Shown here one piece after another: positions 42,578 through 50,620 of a stretch of DNA of 55,671 nucleotides. The notes below the pieces were generated by a model. That model searched no databases. It had not been told where the DNA came from and saw only the letters and a program-made list of their open reading frames with translations. The position numbers and the translations under genes were made by a program. Position 1 is the stretch's first letter, and each line of letters opens with the position of its first letter. The DNA is taken from positions 1-55,671 of the forward strand of contig CAYLSV010000014.1 in the NCBI GenBank assembly GCA_964386435.1, in the 5' to 3' direction. This stretch comes from CAYLSV01 sp964386435 (GTDB taxonomy: Bacteria; Planctomycetota; Phycisphaerae; Tepidisphaerales; Tepidisphaeraceae).

Positions 42578-42639
42578 CCGGACCTCCGCCGCGTGGNNNN
42601 NNNNNNNNTCAGCCCCGCCGCCACGCGGCGGAGGTCCGG
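42578..42639. repeat. Palindrome family A with a 12-N gap
   Basis: Left CCGGACCTCCGCCGCGTGG (42578-42596), N 42597-42608, right TCAGCCCCGCCGCCACGCGG and CGGAGGTCCGG (42609-42639). Arms identical in the readable part to the copy at 9750-9836. Sits between fumC and the photolyase-like gene. Confidence 0.9.
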
Positions 42640-42704
42640 CGTTGTGCGTCGCCACCCCCATTTTCGCCGCTGACCCACCACGGTCTCCCCGCTACACCAA
42701 ACCG

Positions 42705-43874
42705 ATGAGTTCCCCCGCCCCCCTCGCCGGCGGCCGCACCGCGGCCCTCGCCCGGCTCGACGCCATCGACCCCGGCCGCTACGGCAAGACCCGCAACCAC
42801 CTCGACGGCGCCGTCACCCGCCTCTCCGCCGATTTGCGGCACGGGGCGCTCTCGCTCGCCGAGGTGAAGCACGCCGCGCTGGCGAAGGTTCACAAGCCGT
42901 ATCTTGCGGAGAAGCTCGTGTTCGAGCTGGGCTGGCGGGATTATTTCCGGCGGGTCTGGGGCGTGCTGGGCGAGGGCGTGTGGGAGGACGTCGAGCCGAA
43001 CAAGGCGGGGCTGCCGCCGGAGGAGTACGCCGAGGAACTGCCGCCGGAGATCGAGGCGGGCGAAACGGGCGTCGATTGGGTCGATCACTTCGCCGACGAG
43101 CTGCGGCAGACCGGCTACCTGCACAACCACGCCCGCATGTGGCTGGCGTGCTACGTCGTCCACGCCCGCCGCGTCCGCTGGCAGGCCGGGGCCGAGTGGT
43201 TCCTGCGCCACCTGCTCGACGGCGACGAGGCGAGCAACAACCTGTCGTGGCAATGGGTTGTCGGCACGTTCAGCAGCAAGCCCTACCTCGCCAACCGCGG
43301 CAACGTCATCAAACACACCGGCGACCGCTTCCCCGAACACGCCAGAAACGACCCGATGGACGCGTCGTACGACGTGCTGCGCGAGCAGTTCTTCCCGCAG
43401 CCGAGCCGGGTGGAGCCGTTCGATCCGCCGCGGCTGAAGACGGAAGCCGACGAGCCGTGGACCCCACCGACGCCGCCGGTTGGCAAGTGCGGGGCGCTGC
43501 TGCCCGACGACGCCCTACGCCCGACCACCGCAGCCGCCCGCGCCGCCAAGGACAGCAACGGCCCGCTCGTGTTCTGCTGGTTCGGCGACCACCACGCCCG
43601 CTTCGGCGACAAACGCCGCAAGTTCGTCAAGCAGTGCCTCGCCGACATCGGCGACGTGATTGAAGTCGACACGCCCGCCGCCGCCGCCGAGGCGCTGGGC
43701 GATGTCGAGCACGTCGTGACGACGCCGACGCCGGATCCGCCGTTCGATCGATTGTGCCGTGAACTCGGCCGCCGGGTCACGCCGCTGGCCGAGGAGCCGT
43801 TTACGACGCTGCCCAAGCCGGCCGACCTGAAGCGATTCAGCCGCTACTGGAACGTGGCGAAGAAGGGCGTGTGA
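42705..43874 (+). CDS. Photolyase/cryptochrome-like FAD-binding protein with rearranged domains
   Basis: 389 residues from ATG 42705. The N-terminal 220 residues are the FAD-binding helical domain usually found at the C-terminus of photolyases: YGKTRNHLDGAVTRLSADLR, EKLVFELGWRDYFRRVWGVL, TGYLHNHARMWLACYVVHAR, RWQAGAEWFLRHLLDGDEAS and NNLSWQWVVGTFSSKPYLAN. There is no N-terminal alpha/beta photolyase domain. Instead a C-terminal segment (about 265-385) has Rossmann-like text PLVFCWFGDHHARFGDKRRK and VEHVVTTPTPDPPFDRLCRE. This looks like a circular swap of the usual order. Could be a DNA repair or photoreceptor protein; activity not proven. Confidence 0.85.
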   Translation: MSSPAPLAGGRTAALARLDAIDPGRYGKTRNHLDGAVTRLSADLRHGALSLAEVKHAALAKVHKPYLAEKLVFELGWRDYFRRVWGVLGEGVWEDVEPNKAGLPPEEYAEELPPEIEAGETGVDWVDHFADELRQTGYLHNHARMWLACYVVHARRVRWQAGAEWFLRHLLDGDEASNNLSWQWVVGTFSSKPYLANRGNVIKHTGDRFPEHARNDPMDASYDVLREQFFPQPSRVEPFDPPRLKTEADEPWTPPTPPVGKCGALLPDDALRPTTAAARAAKDSNGPLVFCWFGDHHARFGDKRRKFVKQCLADIGDVIEVDTPAAAAEALGDVEHVVTTPTPDPPFDRLCRELGRRVTPLAEEPFTTLPKPADLKRFSRYWNVAKKGV

Positions 43875-43890
43875 AACCGCCACCGCCCGG

Positions 43891-43978
43891 CCGGACCTCC
43901 GCCGCATGGCGACAACGCTGCGCCCGCTCCGTGCGTCAACAGCGGGATCAGCCCCGCCGCCATGCGGCGGAGGTCCGG
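43891..43978. repeat. Palindrome family A, copy 3
   Basis: CCGGACCTCCGCCGCATGGC (43891) and the right arm TCAGCCCCGCCGCCATGCGG / CGGAGGTCCGG (43948-43978). Compensating change relative to the other copies: GTG has become ATG in one arm and CAC has become CAT in the other, keeping the pairing. Left arm decays after GGCGACAAC. Confidence 0.9.
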
Positions 43979-43998
43979 CCGGGCCGCTCACCCAGCGA

Positions 43999-44934
43999 TC
44001 AGTGACTGTTCCCCGTCGCGTAGCGGCTGGCGAACAGCTCCGGGTAGTTCTTCGACGAATCGGCGTAATGGTTGTCGGGGTGGCCGGTGCCGCGGGCGAG
44101 GTAGATTTGGTGGTCGAAGCGGTGGTTCTTCGGCTGGTACAGCACCGAGGCCGGGATGAACCGCATCGTGTAGCCGCAGCGGCGGAGGTTGCTGCGGTTG
44201 GGGTCGCTGCCGTGGATCAGGCGGGCGTCGTGCAAGCTCGCCTCGTTGGGCCGAAGCTGGCACGCCGCCGCCCGCAACCGCAAACCGGCGGGGCCGTGGG
44301 CGTCGGCGACACGGTCGGTGGTCACGTTTTTCAGCCAGCTCACCTCGGTGCCGAACACGTTCACCTGTTCGTCGACCGGCTCGTACTCGCTGTAGCCGTG
44401 CAGGGCTGACGGGATCACGTTCATGCAGCCGTTTTCCGGCAAACTCGGGTCGAGGCTCAGCCAGAGGGTGCAAACGTGCATCGGCTCCATGAGGCCCTTC
44501 CAGTAGAAGCTGTCCTCGTGCCACGGCACCCGCCGGCCGTCCCCCGCCGGCTTGGCAAGGAAGTGGCTGCTGAACAACGCGATGTTCGGCCCGACCAGCG
44601 GCTCCACCAGGTCGAGCACCTCGTCGCTGAAGATCCAGTCAAACAGCCGATGATCGCCAAAGTGCGGCGTGTCCATCGCCTCGGGCCGCTGGCCGGTTTT
44701 CGTGTGCTCGTCCAACAGCAGCTCGAAGTGGTCCCGCAACGCCTCGAACTGCGGTTGGCGAAGCACCGGCTTGTGGTACAGCGTGTACCCGTCGCGGCAA
44801 TACGCCGCCACGTCGTCCTGGTCGAGCCGGGGCTTGGCGAACGTCGCCGGCGTCTCATCAAAGTTTGGCGACAGCCGGGGGTCGTCGGGCTGGATGAACG
44901 GGCGGGCCGGATCGGTGGCGGTTTGCATGGGCAC
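43999..44934 (-). CDS. Phytanoyl-CoA dioxygenase (PhyH) family protein
   Basis: 311 residues; Fe(II)/2-oxoglutarate oxygenase of the PhyH family. Iron site: VPWHEDSFYWKGLMEP (HxD) and DARLIHGSDPNRSNLRRCGY (distal His, with Arg that can bind 2-oxoglutarate). Further: DGYTLYHKPVLRQPQFEALR, NGCMNVIPSALHGYSEYEP. Substrate unknown; bacterial members hydroxylate small molecules or ectoine-like compounds. A second Met at 44928 is possible. It is divergent from the AraC gene with only 61 nt between starts, so the AraC protein very likely controls it. Confidence 0.9.
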   Translation of the reverse strand: MPMQTATDPARPFIQPDDPRLSPNFDETPATFAKPRLDQDDVAAYCRDGYTLYHKPVLRQPQFEALRDHFELLLDEHTKTGQRPEAMDTPHFGDHRLFDWIFSDEVLDLVEPLVGPNIALFSSHFLAKPAGDGRRVPWHEDSFYWKGLMEPMHVCTLWLSLDPSLPENGCMNVIPSALHGYSEYEPVDEQVNVFGTEVSWLKNVTTDRVADAHGPAGLRLRAAACQLRPNEASLHDARLIHGSDPNRSNLRRCGYTMRFIPASVLYQPKNHRFDHQIYLARGTGHPDNHYADSSKNYPELFASRYATGNSH

Positions 44935-44995
44935 ATCATGGCGTGGGCCGAGCGGTGCGTCGTGCGTTGACCGCGTGTTTTTGTACGCTGTGTTG

Positions 44996-45799
44996 ATGCC
45001 GATTAAGCTCCGCCTGAACGATTTGCTATCAGCCGGTGCGGCGTGTCACTTCGCCACCGTCGGCAACGTGAGCGGCGGGGCGTTGCACGACCACGACTTC
45101 GCCGAAGTGTTCTGGGTCATCGCCGGCCGCGGCGTGGAGCGACGGACCGACGGCGTGTGGCTGCTGGACCTCGGGTGCGTCGGCATCGTGCGGCCGGATG
45201 ATGTGCACGCGTTCGACGGCGGCGAAGTGGTGTTCCGGAACCTGGCGTTCCCGAAGCGGCGGGCGAGCGATTTGATTAATCGCTACGGCGACGGGGCTGA
45301 CCTGCTGGGGCGGACTGACCGCCGGTTGCGGCTGGCGGCGGGGGGGCTCGAGGCGCTGGAGCACGCGGCCGCCGACCTGCGGGAGGGGCGGCGGGACGAG
45401 ATTGCCCTCGACCGGCTGCTACTGACGCTCATCGGCCTGCTTCGGGCGACGCCGGCGGCGCGGTCGATGCCGGAGTGGCTGGCCGAGGCGTTGGCGGTCG
45501 ATCTGATCCACGGCGGGGTGGCCGCGCTGGTCGAGGCCGCGGGCCGCAGCCCGGCTCACGTGGCCCGTGCGTGCCAAGCCCACCTGGGACAAACGGCGAC
45601 CCAAGTCGTCAACGCCGCCCGCCTCCGCCGCGCGGCCCGGCTGCTCGAACGCTCCGGCCGCGACATCACCGCCGTCGCCCACGACAGCGGGTTCGCCCAC
45701 CTCGGCCACTTTCACCGTTTGTTCCGGGAGAAGTTCGGCACAACGCCCCGCCGATACCGCGAGCGGCAGCGGGCGGTGTTGAGGCCGGATGACGCGTGA
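44996..45799 (+). CDS. AraC family transcriptional regulator
   Basis: 267 residues from ATG 44996. N-terminal cupin sensing domain: GALHDHDFAEVFWVIAGRGV and GIVRPDDVHAFDGGEVVFRN. C-terminal double helix-turn-helix: GRSPAHVARACQAHLGQTAT, VVNAARLRRAARLLERSGRD and ITAVAHDSGFAHLGHFHRLF then REKFGTTPRRYR, the classic AraC signature. The His residues of the cupin may bind a metal or ligand. Divergent from the PhyH gene, its probable target. Complete. Confidence 0.93.
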   Translation: MPIKLRLNDLLSAGAACHFATVGNVSGGALHDHDFAEVFWVIAGRGVERRTDGVWLLDLGCVGIVRPDDVHAFDGGEVVFRNLAFPKRRASDLINRYGDGADLLGRTDRRLRLAAGGLEALEHAAADLREGRRDEIALDRLLLTLIGLLRATPAARSMPEWLAEALAVDLIHGGVAALVEAAGRSPAHVARACQAHLGQTATQVVNAARLRRAARLLERSGRDITAVAHDSGFAHLGHFHRLFREKFGTTPRRYRERQRAVLRPDDA

Positions 45800-45819
45800 T
45801 TAACAAATGCGCTTCGTGC

Positions 45820-47205
45820 TCAGTGCCCCGCGGCCGGTTCGCCGAGGAGGCGTTGTAGTTCCTTCACCTTCGCGTCGACCGTCGCCTGGTCGGCGGCTTC
45901 GAGGTTCAGGCGCAGCAGCGGCTCGGTGTTGCTCTTGCGGACGTTGAACCACCAGCCGTCCAGCTCCACCGTGATGCCGTCAAGGTAGTCGATCTTGCCC
46001 TGCCGGTAAGTTTCGGCCAGCTCGCGGATCTTGGCCTCCTTGTCCTCGACCTGATAATTGATCTCGCCGCTCTGGGCGTAGGTCTCGTACGGCTGGGTCA
46101 GCTCGCTGAGCGGCTTGTCCTGCTTCGAGAGGTGCGTCAGCAGGGCGGCGAAGACGATGGCGCCCGAGTCGGCGAAGAAGTTGTCGCGGAAGTAGAAGTG
46201 GCCCGACAGCTCGCCGCCGAAGACGGCTTTGGTCTCCTTCATCGTCTTCTTGATGAACGCGTGGCCGACCTTGTCGCGTTTGGGCGTGCCGCCGTGCTTG
46301 GCGATCGTGTCAGGGACGATGTGGCTGCTGCGCAGGTCGTAGACGATCGTGGTGCCCTCGGGCTCGCCCTCCAGAAAGTCGGGCGCGAGCAGGGCGGTGA
46401 GGATGTCGCAGCCGATGGTGTGGCCCTTCTCGTCGACGAACATGCACCGGTCGGCGTCGCCGTCGAAGCAGCCGCCGAGGTCGAAGCCGCCCTCGGCGAT
46501 CTTGTCCTTGAGCTGCTGGAGGTTCTCCTCAACCAGCGGGTTGGGCTCGTGGGCGAACTTCTCCGTGTACGCCATGTTCAGGCCGACGATCTCGAGGTTC
46601 GGCACGTCGCCGAAGACTTTGGGCACCATGTCGACGGCCATGCCGTTGGAGGCGTCGACGGCGATCTTGATCGGCCGCTCGAGCTTGAGGAACTGCAGCA
46701 CGTGCTGGCGATACTCGGCCCAAAGATCCATCTCCTGCAGCTCGCCGGAGAGCCCGGTGTTGCCGCGGCGGGTCTGGGTGGCGATGCGCTTGATGTCGTC
46801 GAGCCCGCTGGCCGAGCCGATGGGCACGGCCTTGGGGCCGCTGATCTTGAAGCCGTTGTAATTGATCGGGTTGTGGCTGGCGGTGCACTGGATGCCGCCG
46901 ACGCAGCCCAGGTGGTTGATGGCGAAGTAGATGAATGACGTGTCGATCAGGCCCACGTCGATCACATCGGTGCCGACGGATCGGATGCCGTCGATGAGCG
47001 CCCCCTTGAGCTCCGGCGTGTGCGGCCGCATGTCGCCGCCAACGACAATGGTGTTTTCCCGCTCAACCTTCTCCGCCGCGTTCTGCCGGGAGCGCTTGAG
47101 GAACTGCGCCGCGGCGTGCCCGACCCGCCACGCGGCATCGGCATCAAGCGGCTCGGGGTAGGTCGCGCGGACGTCGTAAGCCTTGAAGATTTTCTCGATC
47201 GCCAT
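45820..47205 (-). CDS. manB: Phosphomannomutase/phosphoglucomutase
   Basis: Alpha-D-phosphohexomutase of 461 residues, supplying sugar-1-phosphates for polysaccharide and nucleotide-sugar synthesis. Start at MAIEKIFKAYDVRATYPEPL (47205). Catalytic serine CTASHNPINYNGFKISGP, metal site GGCFDGDADRCMFVDEKG, sugar-binding FGGELSGHFYFRDNFFADSG, phosphate-binding RKSNTEPLLRLNLEA. The spacing fits the PMM/PGM group (AlgC-like). The frame is open further upstream through palindrome-free but non-conserved text, so the long upstream extension is rejected. The neighbouring TA pair is divergent. Confidence 0.95.
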   Translation of the reverse strand: MAIEKIFKAYDVRATYPEPLDADAAWRVGHAAAQFLKRSRQNAAEKVERENTIVVGGDMRPHTPELKGALIDGIRSVGTDVIDVGLIDTSFIYFAINHLGCVGGIQCTASHNPINYNGFKISGPKAVPIGSASGLDDIKRIATQTRRGNTGLSGELQEMDLWAEYRQHVLQFLKLERPIKIAVDASNGMAVDMVPKVFGDVPNLEIVGLNMAYTEKFAHEPNPLVEENLQQLKDKIAEGGFDLGGCFDGDADRCMFVDEKGHTIGCDILTALLAPDFLEGEPEGTTIVYDLRSSHIVPDTIAKHGGTPKRDKVGHAFIKKTMKETKAVFGGELSGHFYFRDNFFADSGAIVFAALLTHLSKQDKPLSELTQPYETYAQSGEINYQVEDKEAKIRELAETYRQGKIDYLDGITVELDGWWFNVRKSNTEPLLRLNLEAADQATVDAKVKELQRLLGEPAAGH

Positions 47206-47243
47206 GGCCCGCAGAATAGCGTGCCGGGCGGTAAGATAAAGCG

Positions 47244-47480
47244 ATGAACTCGACGTCCGCTCCAGTGGCAAAGCCGGCAACCGAGCGGACCGTCCGGCAG
47301 TGGCTTGCGTTGTGCCGCGAGTTCGGCATTGACGGCGAAGCGTGGCTCGACACGCCCCAGGGTGAGCTGATGGGCAAGACGCCGCGTCAGGTGATCGAAT
47401 CGAGGGCCGACGATGATTTGTGGGTGCGGCAGCAGTTGGCCAACCGCTTCGACATGATTCGCGGGGGCTTGTACGGGTGA
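47244..47480 (+). CDS. Probable antitoxin of RES-type pair
   Basis: A 78-residue protein, MNSTSAPVAKPATERTVRQW then LALCREFGIDGEAWLDTPQG, ELMGKTPRQVIESRADDDLW and VRQQLANRF. The 'LDTPQGELMGKTPRQVIE' segment has the look of toxin-binding antitoxin domains (MbcA/ParS-like 'NP.LGG.TP...'), but there is no clear helix-turn-helix. Its stop overlaps the next GTG (GTGA), the usual coupling of a TA pair. It is divergent from the phosphohexomutase. Assignment rests on position and the RES partner. Confidence 0.7.
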   Translation: MNSTSAPVAKPATERTVRQWLALCREFGIDGEAWLDTPQGELMGKTPRQVIESRADDDLWVRQQLANRFDMIRGGLYG

Positions 47481-48061
47481 AGGGCGGCCGGTCGCTCGAT
47501 CTTGCGGTGCGGCGTCTGGGCCGGCAGAACCTTGCCGGGACGTGGTATCGCATTGTGCCGTCGGAGTTCGCCAACGCTCCGTTGGCGGCCGGCCACAGCA
47601 AGCGAACGGCCTCCCGCTTCAACGCCGGGCCACTGGCGGTGCGGCCGTTCGAGATCCTCTACTTTGCCGATACGCCGCTGACAGCGTTGTACGAGACCCG
47701 AACCCTGTTCGGCGACGTGCTCGACCCGATCCCGAACCCACGGGTACACGCCGCGATCTCCTCATTCGCCGTTCGGCTCGAGCACGCTGCAGATCTAACG
47801 GCTCATCCTCAATTGATTGGGCTTCGAACATCTCATCAGGAGTTGATGGGCAACTGGAAGGCGTACCGTCCACCCGCACCAAACAGCATGCCGCACCGGC
47901 AGGTCGGGGTGGCCCCGACTCAGGCGTTGGGGCAGGCGATCCACGACAGCGGCCGCTTCGGCGGCTGGATCTATCCGTCGACGCAACTGGTCGGCTCCCG
48001 ATGCCTTGCCGTCCTCACCCAGCGGCTGAACCGCCGCAGCGAGATCACATTGTCGGCGTGA
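47477..48061 (+). CDS. RES-domain toxin (NAD-degrading type)
   Basis: 194 residues from the GTG at 47477. RES domain: LAGTWYRIVPSEFANAPLAA, SRFNAGPLAVRPFEILYFAD, TPLTALYETRTLFGD and FGGWIYPSTQLVGSRCLAVL. The conserved Arg (YRIV), Tyr/Glu (ALYET) and Ser/Thr of the end motif are present. Characterised RES toxins deplete NAD+ and are neutralised by an upstream Xre- or MbcA-like antitoxin. The gene is coupled to the small upstream gene by a 4-nt overlap. Complete and family length. The promoter region is shared with the divergent phosphohexomutase. Confidence 0.85.
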   Translation: MKGGRSLDLAVRRLGRQNLAGTWYRIVPSEFANAPLAAGHSKRTASRFNAGPLAVRPFEILYFADTPLTALYETRTLFGDVLDPIPNPRVHAAISSFAVRLEHAADLTAHPQLIGLRTSHQELMGNWKAYRPPAPNSMPHRQVGVAPTQALGQAIHDSGRFGGWIYPSTQLVGSRCLAVLTQRLNRRSEITLSA

Positions 48062-48071
48062 GCATCAGCCG

Positions 48072-48746
48072 TCAGCCTGTCAGCGGCACCAGATACCACA
48101 CCACCAGCGTCACATGGCTCGCGCTGCCGGCGAGGACGAACAAATGCCACACCGCGTGGTTGAACGGCAGCTTGTCCCACAAAAAGAACGGCGTGCCCAG
48201 GGAGTAGAACACGCCGCCGGCGACGAGTAGCGCCAGGGCCGGGCCGCTGAAGTGTTGCCAGATGGGGACGATGGCGATTAAAGCGATCCAGCCCATGGCC
48301 AGGTAGATGCCGGTGTCGATCGCGCTGCCCGAGCGGCTCCGCGCCCGCAGCAGCCGCAGCCCGAGGCCCACCGCGGCACAGCCCCAGACAATGCCGAAAA
48401 TCGTCCACCCCCACGCCGGCGGCAACATGACGAGCACCACCGGCGTGTACGTCCCGGCGATCAGCAGGTAGATGGCCGCGTGGTCCAGCGCCAACCACGC
48501 CGCCCGCCGCCGCCCGTCCGGGCCGGGGAATAGCGAGGCAAGGTGAAAGCCCGTGCTGGTCAGGTACACGAAGCACAGCGTCGCCAGAAAAGTCGCCACC
48601 GTCACGATCCGCAACGGCTCGCCCGTCTGCGCCGCAAAGGTCACCCCCAGCGCCGTCGCCGCGATGGCCAGTGCCAATCCGAGGCCGTGGGTGATGGCAT
48701 TGGCCACCTCCTCACGCGGCGAATCGCGGTACGGCGTCGAAGTCAC
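48072..48746 (-). CDS. Hemolysin III / PAQR family membrane protein
   Basis: 224 residues from GTG 48746: VTSTPYRDSPREEVANAITH then GLGLALAIAATALGVTFAAQ, the standard YqfA/Hly-III start with EE..N..TH. Seven helices. Further family marks: TSTGFHLASLFPGPDGRRRA, LDHAAIYLLIAGTYTPVVLV (D-H-A-I...G-T-Y-TP motif) and HAVWHLFVLAGSASHVT, with the His residues that bind zinc in PAQR proteins. A much longer open frame upstream carries palindrome text and is rejected. Convergent with the RES gene, 10 nt apart. Confidence 0.88.
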   Translation of the reverse strand: MTSTPYRDSPREEVANAITHGLGLALAIAATALGVTFAAQTGEPLRIVTVATFLATLCFVYLTSTGFHLASLFPGPDGRRRAAWLALDHAAIYLLIAGTYTPVVLVMLPPAWGWTIFGIVWGCAAVGLGLRLLRARSRSGSAIDTGIYLAMGWIALIAIVPIWQHFSGPALALLVAGGVFYSLGTPFFLWDKLPFNHAVWHLFVLAGSASHVTLVVWYLVPLTG

Positions 48747-48774
48747 GCGGCCAGCGTAGGTGGTCAACGCGCGG

Positions 48775-48864
48775 CCCGAACCTGCGGCACGTGGTGCCGC
48801 GGCTGTCGCGAGCAACGCGGGGTTCCGCAAGCGGTAGCCGCGGCACCACGTGCTGCAGGTCCGG
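48775..48864. repeat. Palindrome family C, copy 2
   Basis: Left CCCGAACCTGCGGCACGTGG, TGCCGCGGCTGTCGCG; right GGTAGCCGCGGCACCACGTG, CTGCAGGTCCGGG. Arms nearly the same as at 27037-27128, but the loop differs. Followed at 48896-48925 by a half D element (GAGGTAGCTGCGGGGCTGCC). No gene in 48747-49018. Confidence 0.9.
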
Positions 48865-49018
48865 GCGTACGAACGCGTGAAAACTTGGACAGCAGGAGGT
48901 AGCTGCGGGGCTGCCGCCCGCAGCGCGGTGCGCGAGGCAAGGTTCAAGCTGCGCGAAGTTGATCGACTCGCGAATGTTGCCACGGCAGGCCGTCGGCCCG
49001 CAGCCACATGCGCTTTGG

Positions 49019-50596
49019 CTACTCCTTCGCGGGTTCGGGCGGTTCTTCTTCCGGGTCGACGCGGGGGAACAGCGGTTCGCCGGTGCCGAGTTGGTGGCCT
49101 TCGGTTGGGGGGTTGTCGGCGGTGGTGTTGAGCTGCTTGAGGCCGGCGGCGGCTTGGGTGGGGAGGATGGGGAGCAGGGCGGCGAGGACGGCGTGGACGG
49201 CGTGGGTGGCGACGTGCAGGACCGTGTCGAGGCGGGCAGCTTGGGCCTCGTCCTTGGCGAGTTTGAAGGGCTCGGTGCGGTCGATGTAGGTGTTCGTGCT
49301 GCGGGCGAGCTCGATCGGTAGGGTGGCGGCGTCTTGGAGGGCGAACTGGTCGTAGGCCGTCGTGAGCTTCGCCGGCAGGGCGGCGGCTTCGGCGAGCAGG
49401 GCGGTGTCCTGGGCGTCGGGCTCGCCGAGGGCGGGGAGCTTGCCGTCGCGGTAGCGGCCGACCATTTTGATCACGCGGTTGAGCAGGTTGCCGAGCACCT
49501 TTTGCAGTTCCTCGTAGGCCCGGTGGAACTCGACGTCGGACCACTCCAGGTCGTTGCCGAACGGGGCGGCGCGGAGCATGTAGTAGCGGACGGCGTCGAG
49601 GCCGTAGCGATCGGCGTAGCGGGTGGTCAGGGCGTCGAAGTTGATGAAGTTGCCCAGACTTTTGCTCATTTTCGCCTGGTTGACGGTCCACCAGCCGTGG
49701 GCGTAGATCCGCTCCGGCAGCGGCAGGCCGAGGCTCAGCAGCATGGCCGGCCAGTAGACGGCGTGGAACCAGACGATCTCCTTGCCGATCAAATGCCGGC
49801 CGGGCCAGTAGGTGTTGAACGGCTCGCCGCCCGACTCCCAATCAAGGGCCGTGATGTAGTTCGGCAGGGCGTCGACCCAGACGTACACGACGTGGCCCGG
49901 ATCGTTCGGCATCGGGATGCCCCACTCGAGGCTCGCCCGGCTGATCGACAGATCGCCGACGTCGTTCTTCAACTCCGCCAGCACCTTGTTCCGCCGGCTC
50001 TCGGGCTGCAGGAACTGCGGATTGCTCTCGATGTGCTGGCGGACCTGCGGCAGGTACTTGGTCAGGCGGAAGAAGTAGCTCGTCTCCTCGTGCCGCACCA
50101 GCGGCTTGCCGCTGACGTCGCTCTTGTAGTCCTGGCTTTTGGCCTCGTTCTCGGTGACGAAGCGTTCCTCGCCCTCATCGTACCAGCCGCTGTAGCTGCC
50201 CTCGTAGATGTCGCCGTTGGCGAGCATTTTCTCGACGATCGCCTTCACGGCCGACTCGTGGCGGGCGTCGGTGGTGCGGATGAAGTCGTCGTTCGTGATG
50301 CCAAGCTGCTCGAAGGCAGTTTTGAAGAGGTTGGTGTTTTTGTCGGCAAGCTCGGCGGGCGTGGTGCCGAGGGTCTCGGCGGTGCGGACCATTTTGACGC
50401 CGTGCTCGTCGGTGCCGGTGAGGAAGCGGACGTCGCGGCCGACTTGCCGCTGGAAACGGGCGACGGCGTCGGCGCAGACGGTGGTGTAGACGTGCCCGAG
50501 GTGCGGCTCGCCGTTGGGGTAGTAGATCGGCGTGGTGATGTAGAACGGCTCGCCCGGCATGATGCGCAGAGCGTAGCCGGTTGCTTGGGGTTTCAT
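49019..50596 (-). CDS. metG: Methionyl-tRNA synthetase
   Basis: Class I synthetase charging tRNA-Met, 525 residues from 50596; the Met at 50560 (MPGEPFYITTPIYYPNGEPH) is an alternative start closer to the family norm. HIGH motif GEPHLGHVYTTVCADAVARF, LTGTDEHGVKM, GWYDEGEERFVTENEAK, GHVVYVWVDALPNYITALDW, KMSKS motif NQAKMSKSLGNFIN, and the anticodon-binding helical domain. The C-terminal EMAP/tRBD dimerisation domain is absent; the protein ends with a Pro/Glu-rich tail. No four-cysteine zinc knuckle is obvious. Divergent from the gene at 50621. Confidence 0.95.
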   Translation of the reverse strand: MKPQATGYALRIMPGEPFYITTPIYYPNGEPHLGHVYTTVCADAVARFQRQVGRDVRFLTGTDEHGVKMVRTAETLGTTPAELADKNTNLFKTAFEQLGITNDDFIRTTDARHESAVKAIVEKMLANGDIYEGSYSGWYDEGEERFVTENEAKSQDYKSDVSGKPLVRHEETSYFFRLTKYLPQVRQHIESNPQFLQPESRRNKVLAELKNDVGDLSISRASLEWGIPMPNDPGHVVYVWVDALPNYITALDWESGGEPFNTYWPGRHLIGKEIVWFHAVYWPAMLLSLGLPLPERIYAHGWWTVNQAKMSKSLGNFINFDALTTRYADRYGLDAVRYYMLRAAPFGNDLEWSDVEFHRAYEELQKVLGNLLNRVIKMVGRYRDGKLPALGEPDAQDTALLAEAAALPAKLTTAYDQFALQDAATLPIELARSTNTYIDRTEPFKLAKDEAQAARLDTVLHVATHAVHAVLAALLPILPTQAAAGLKQLNTTADNPPTEGHQLGTGEPLFPRVDPEEEPPEPAKE

Positions 50597-50620
50597 CGGC
50601 GTGGTCTATACTGCCCGCCC

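Noticed and set aside
45820..47622. 600-codon version of the phosphohexomutase
   Set aside because: The first 139 codons are opposite the TA genes and not conserved; MAIEKIF at 47205 is the family start.
48072..49841. 589-codon frame extending the hemolysin-III protein
   Set aside because: The extension passes through palindrome C and opposite metG; the family-typical start is at 48746.
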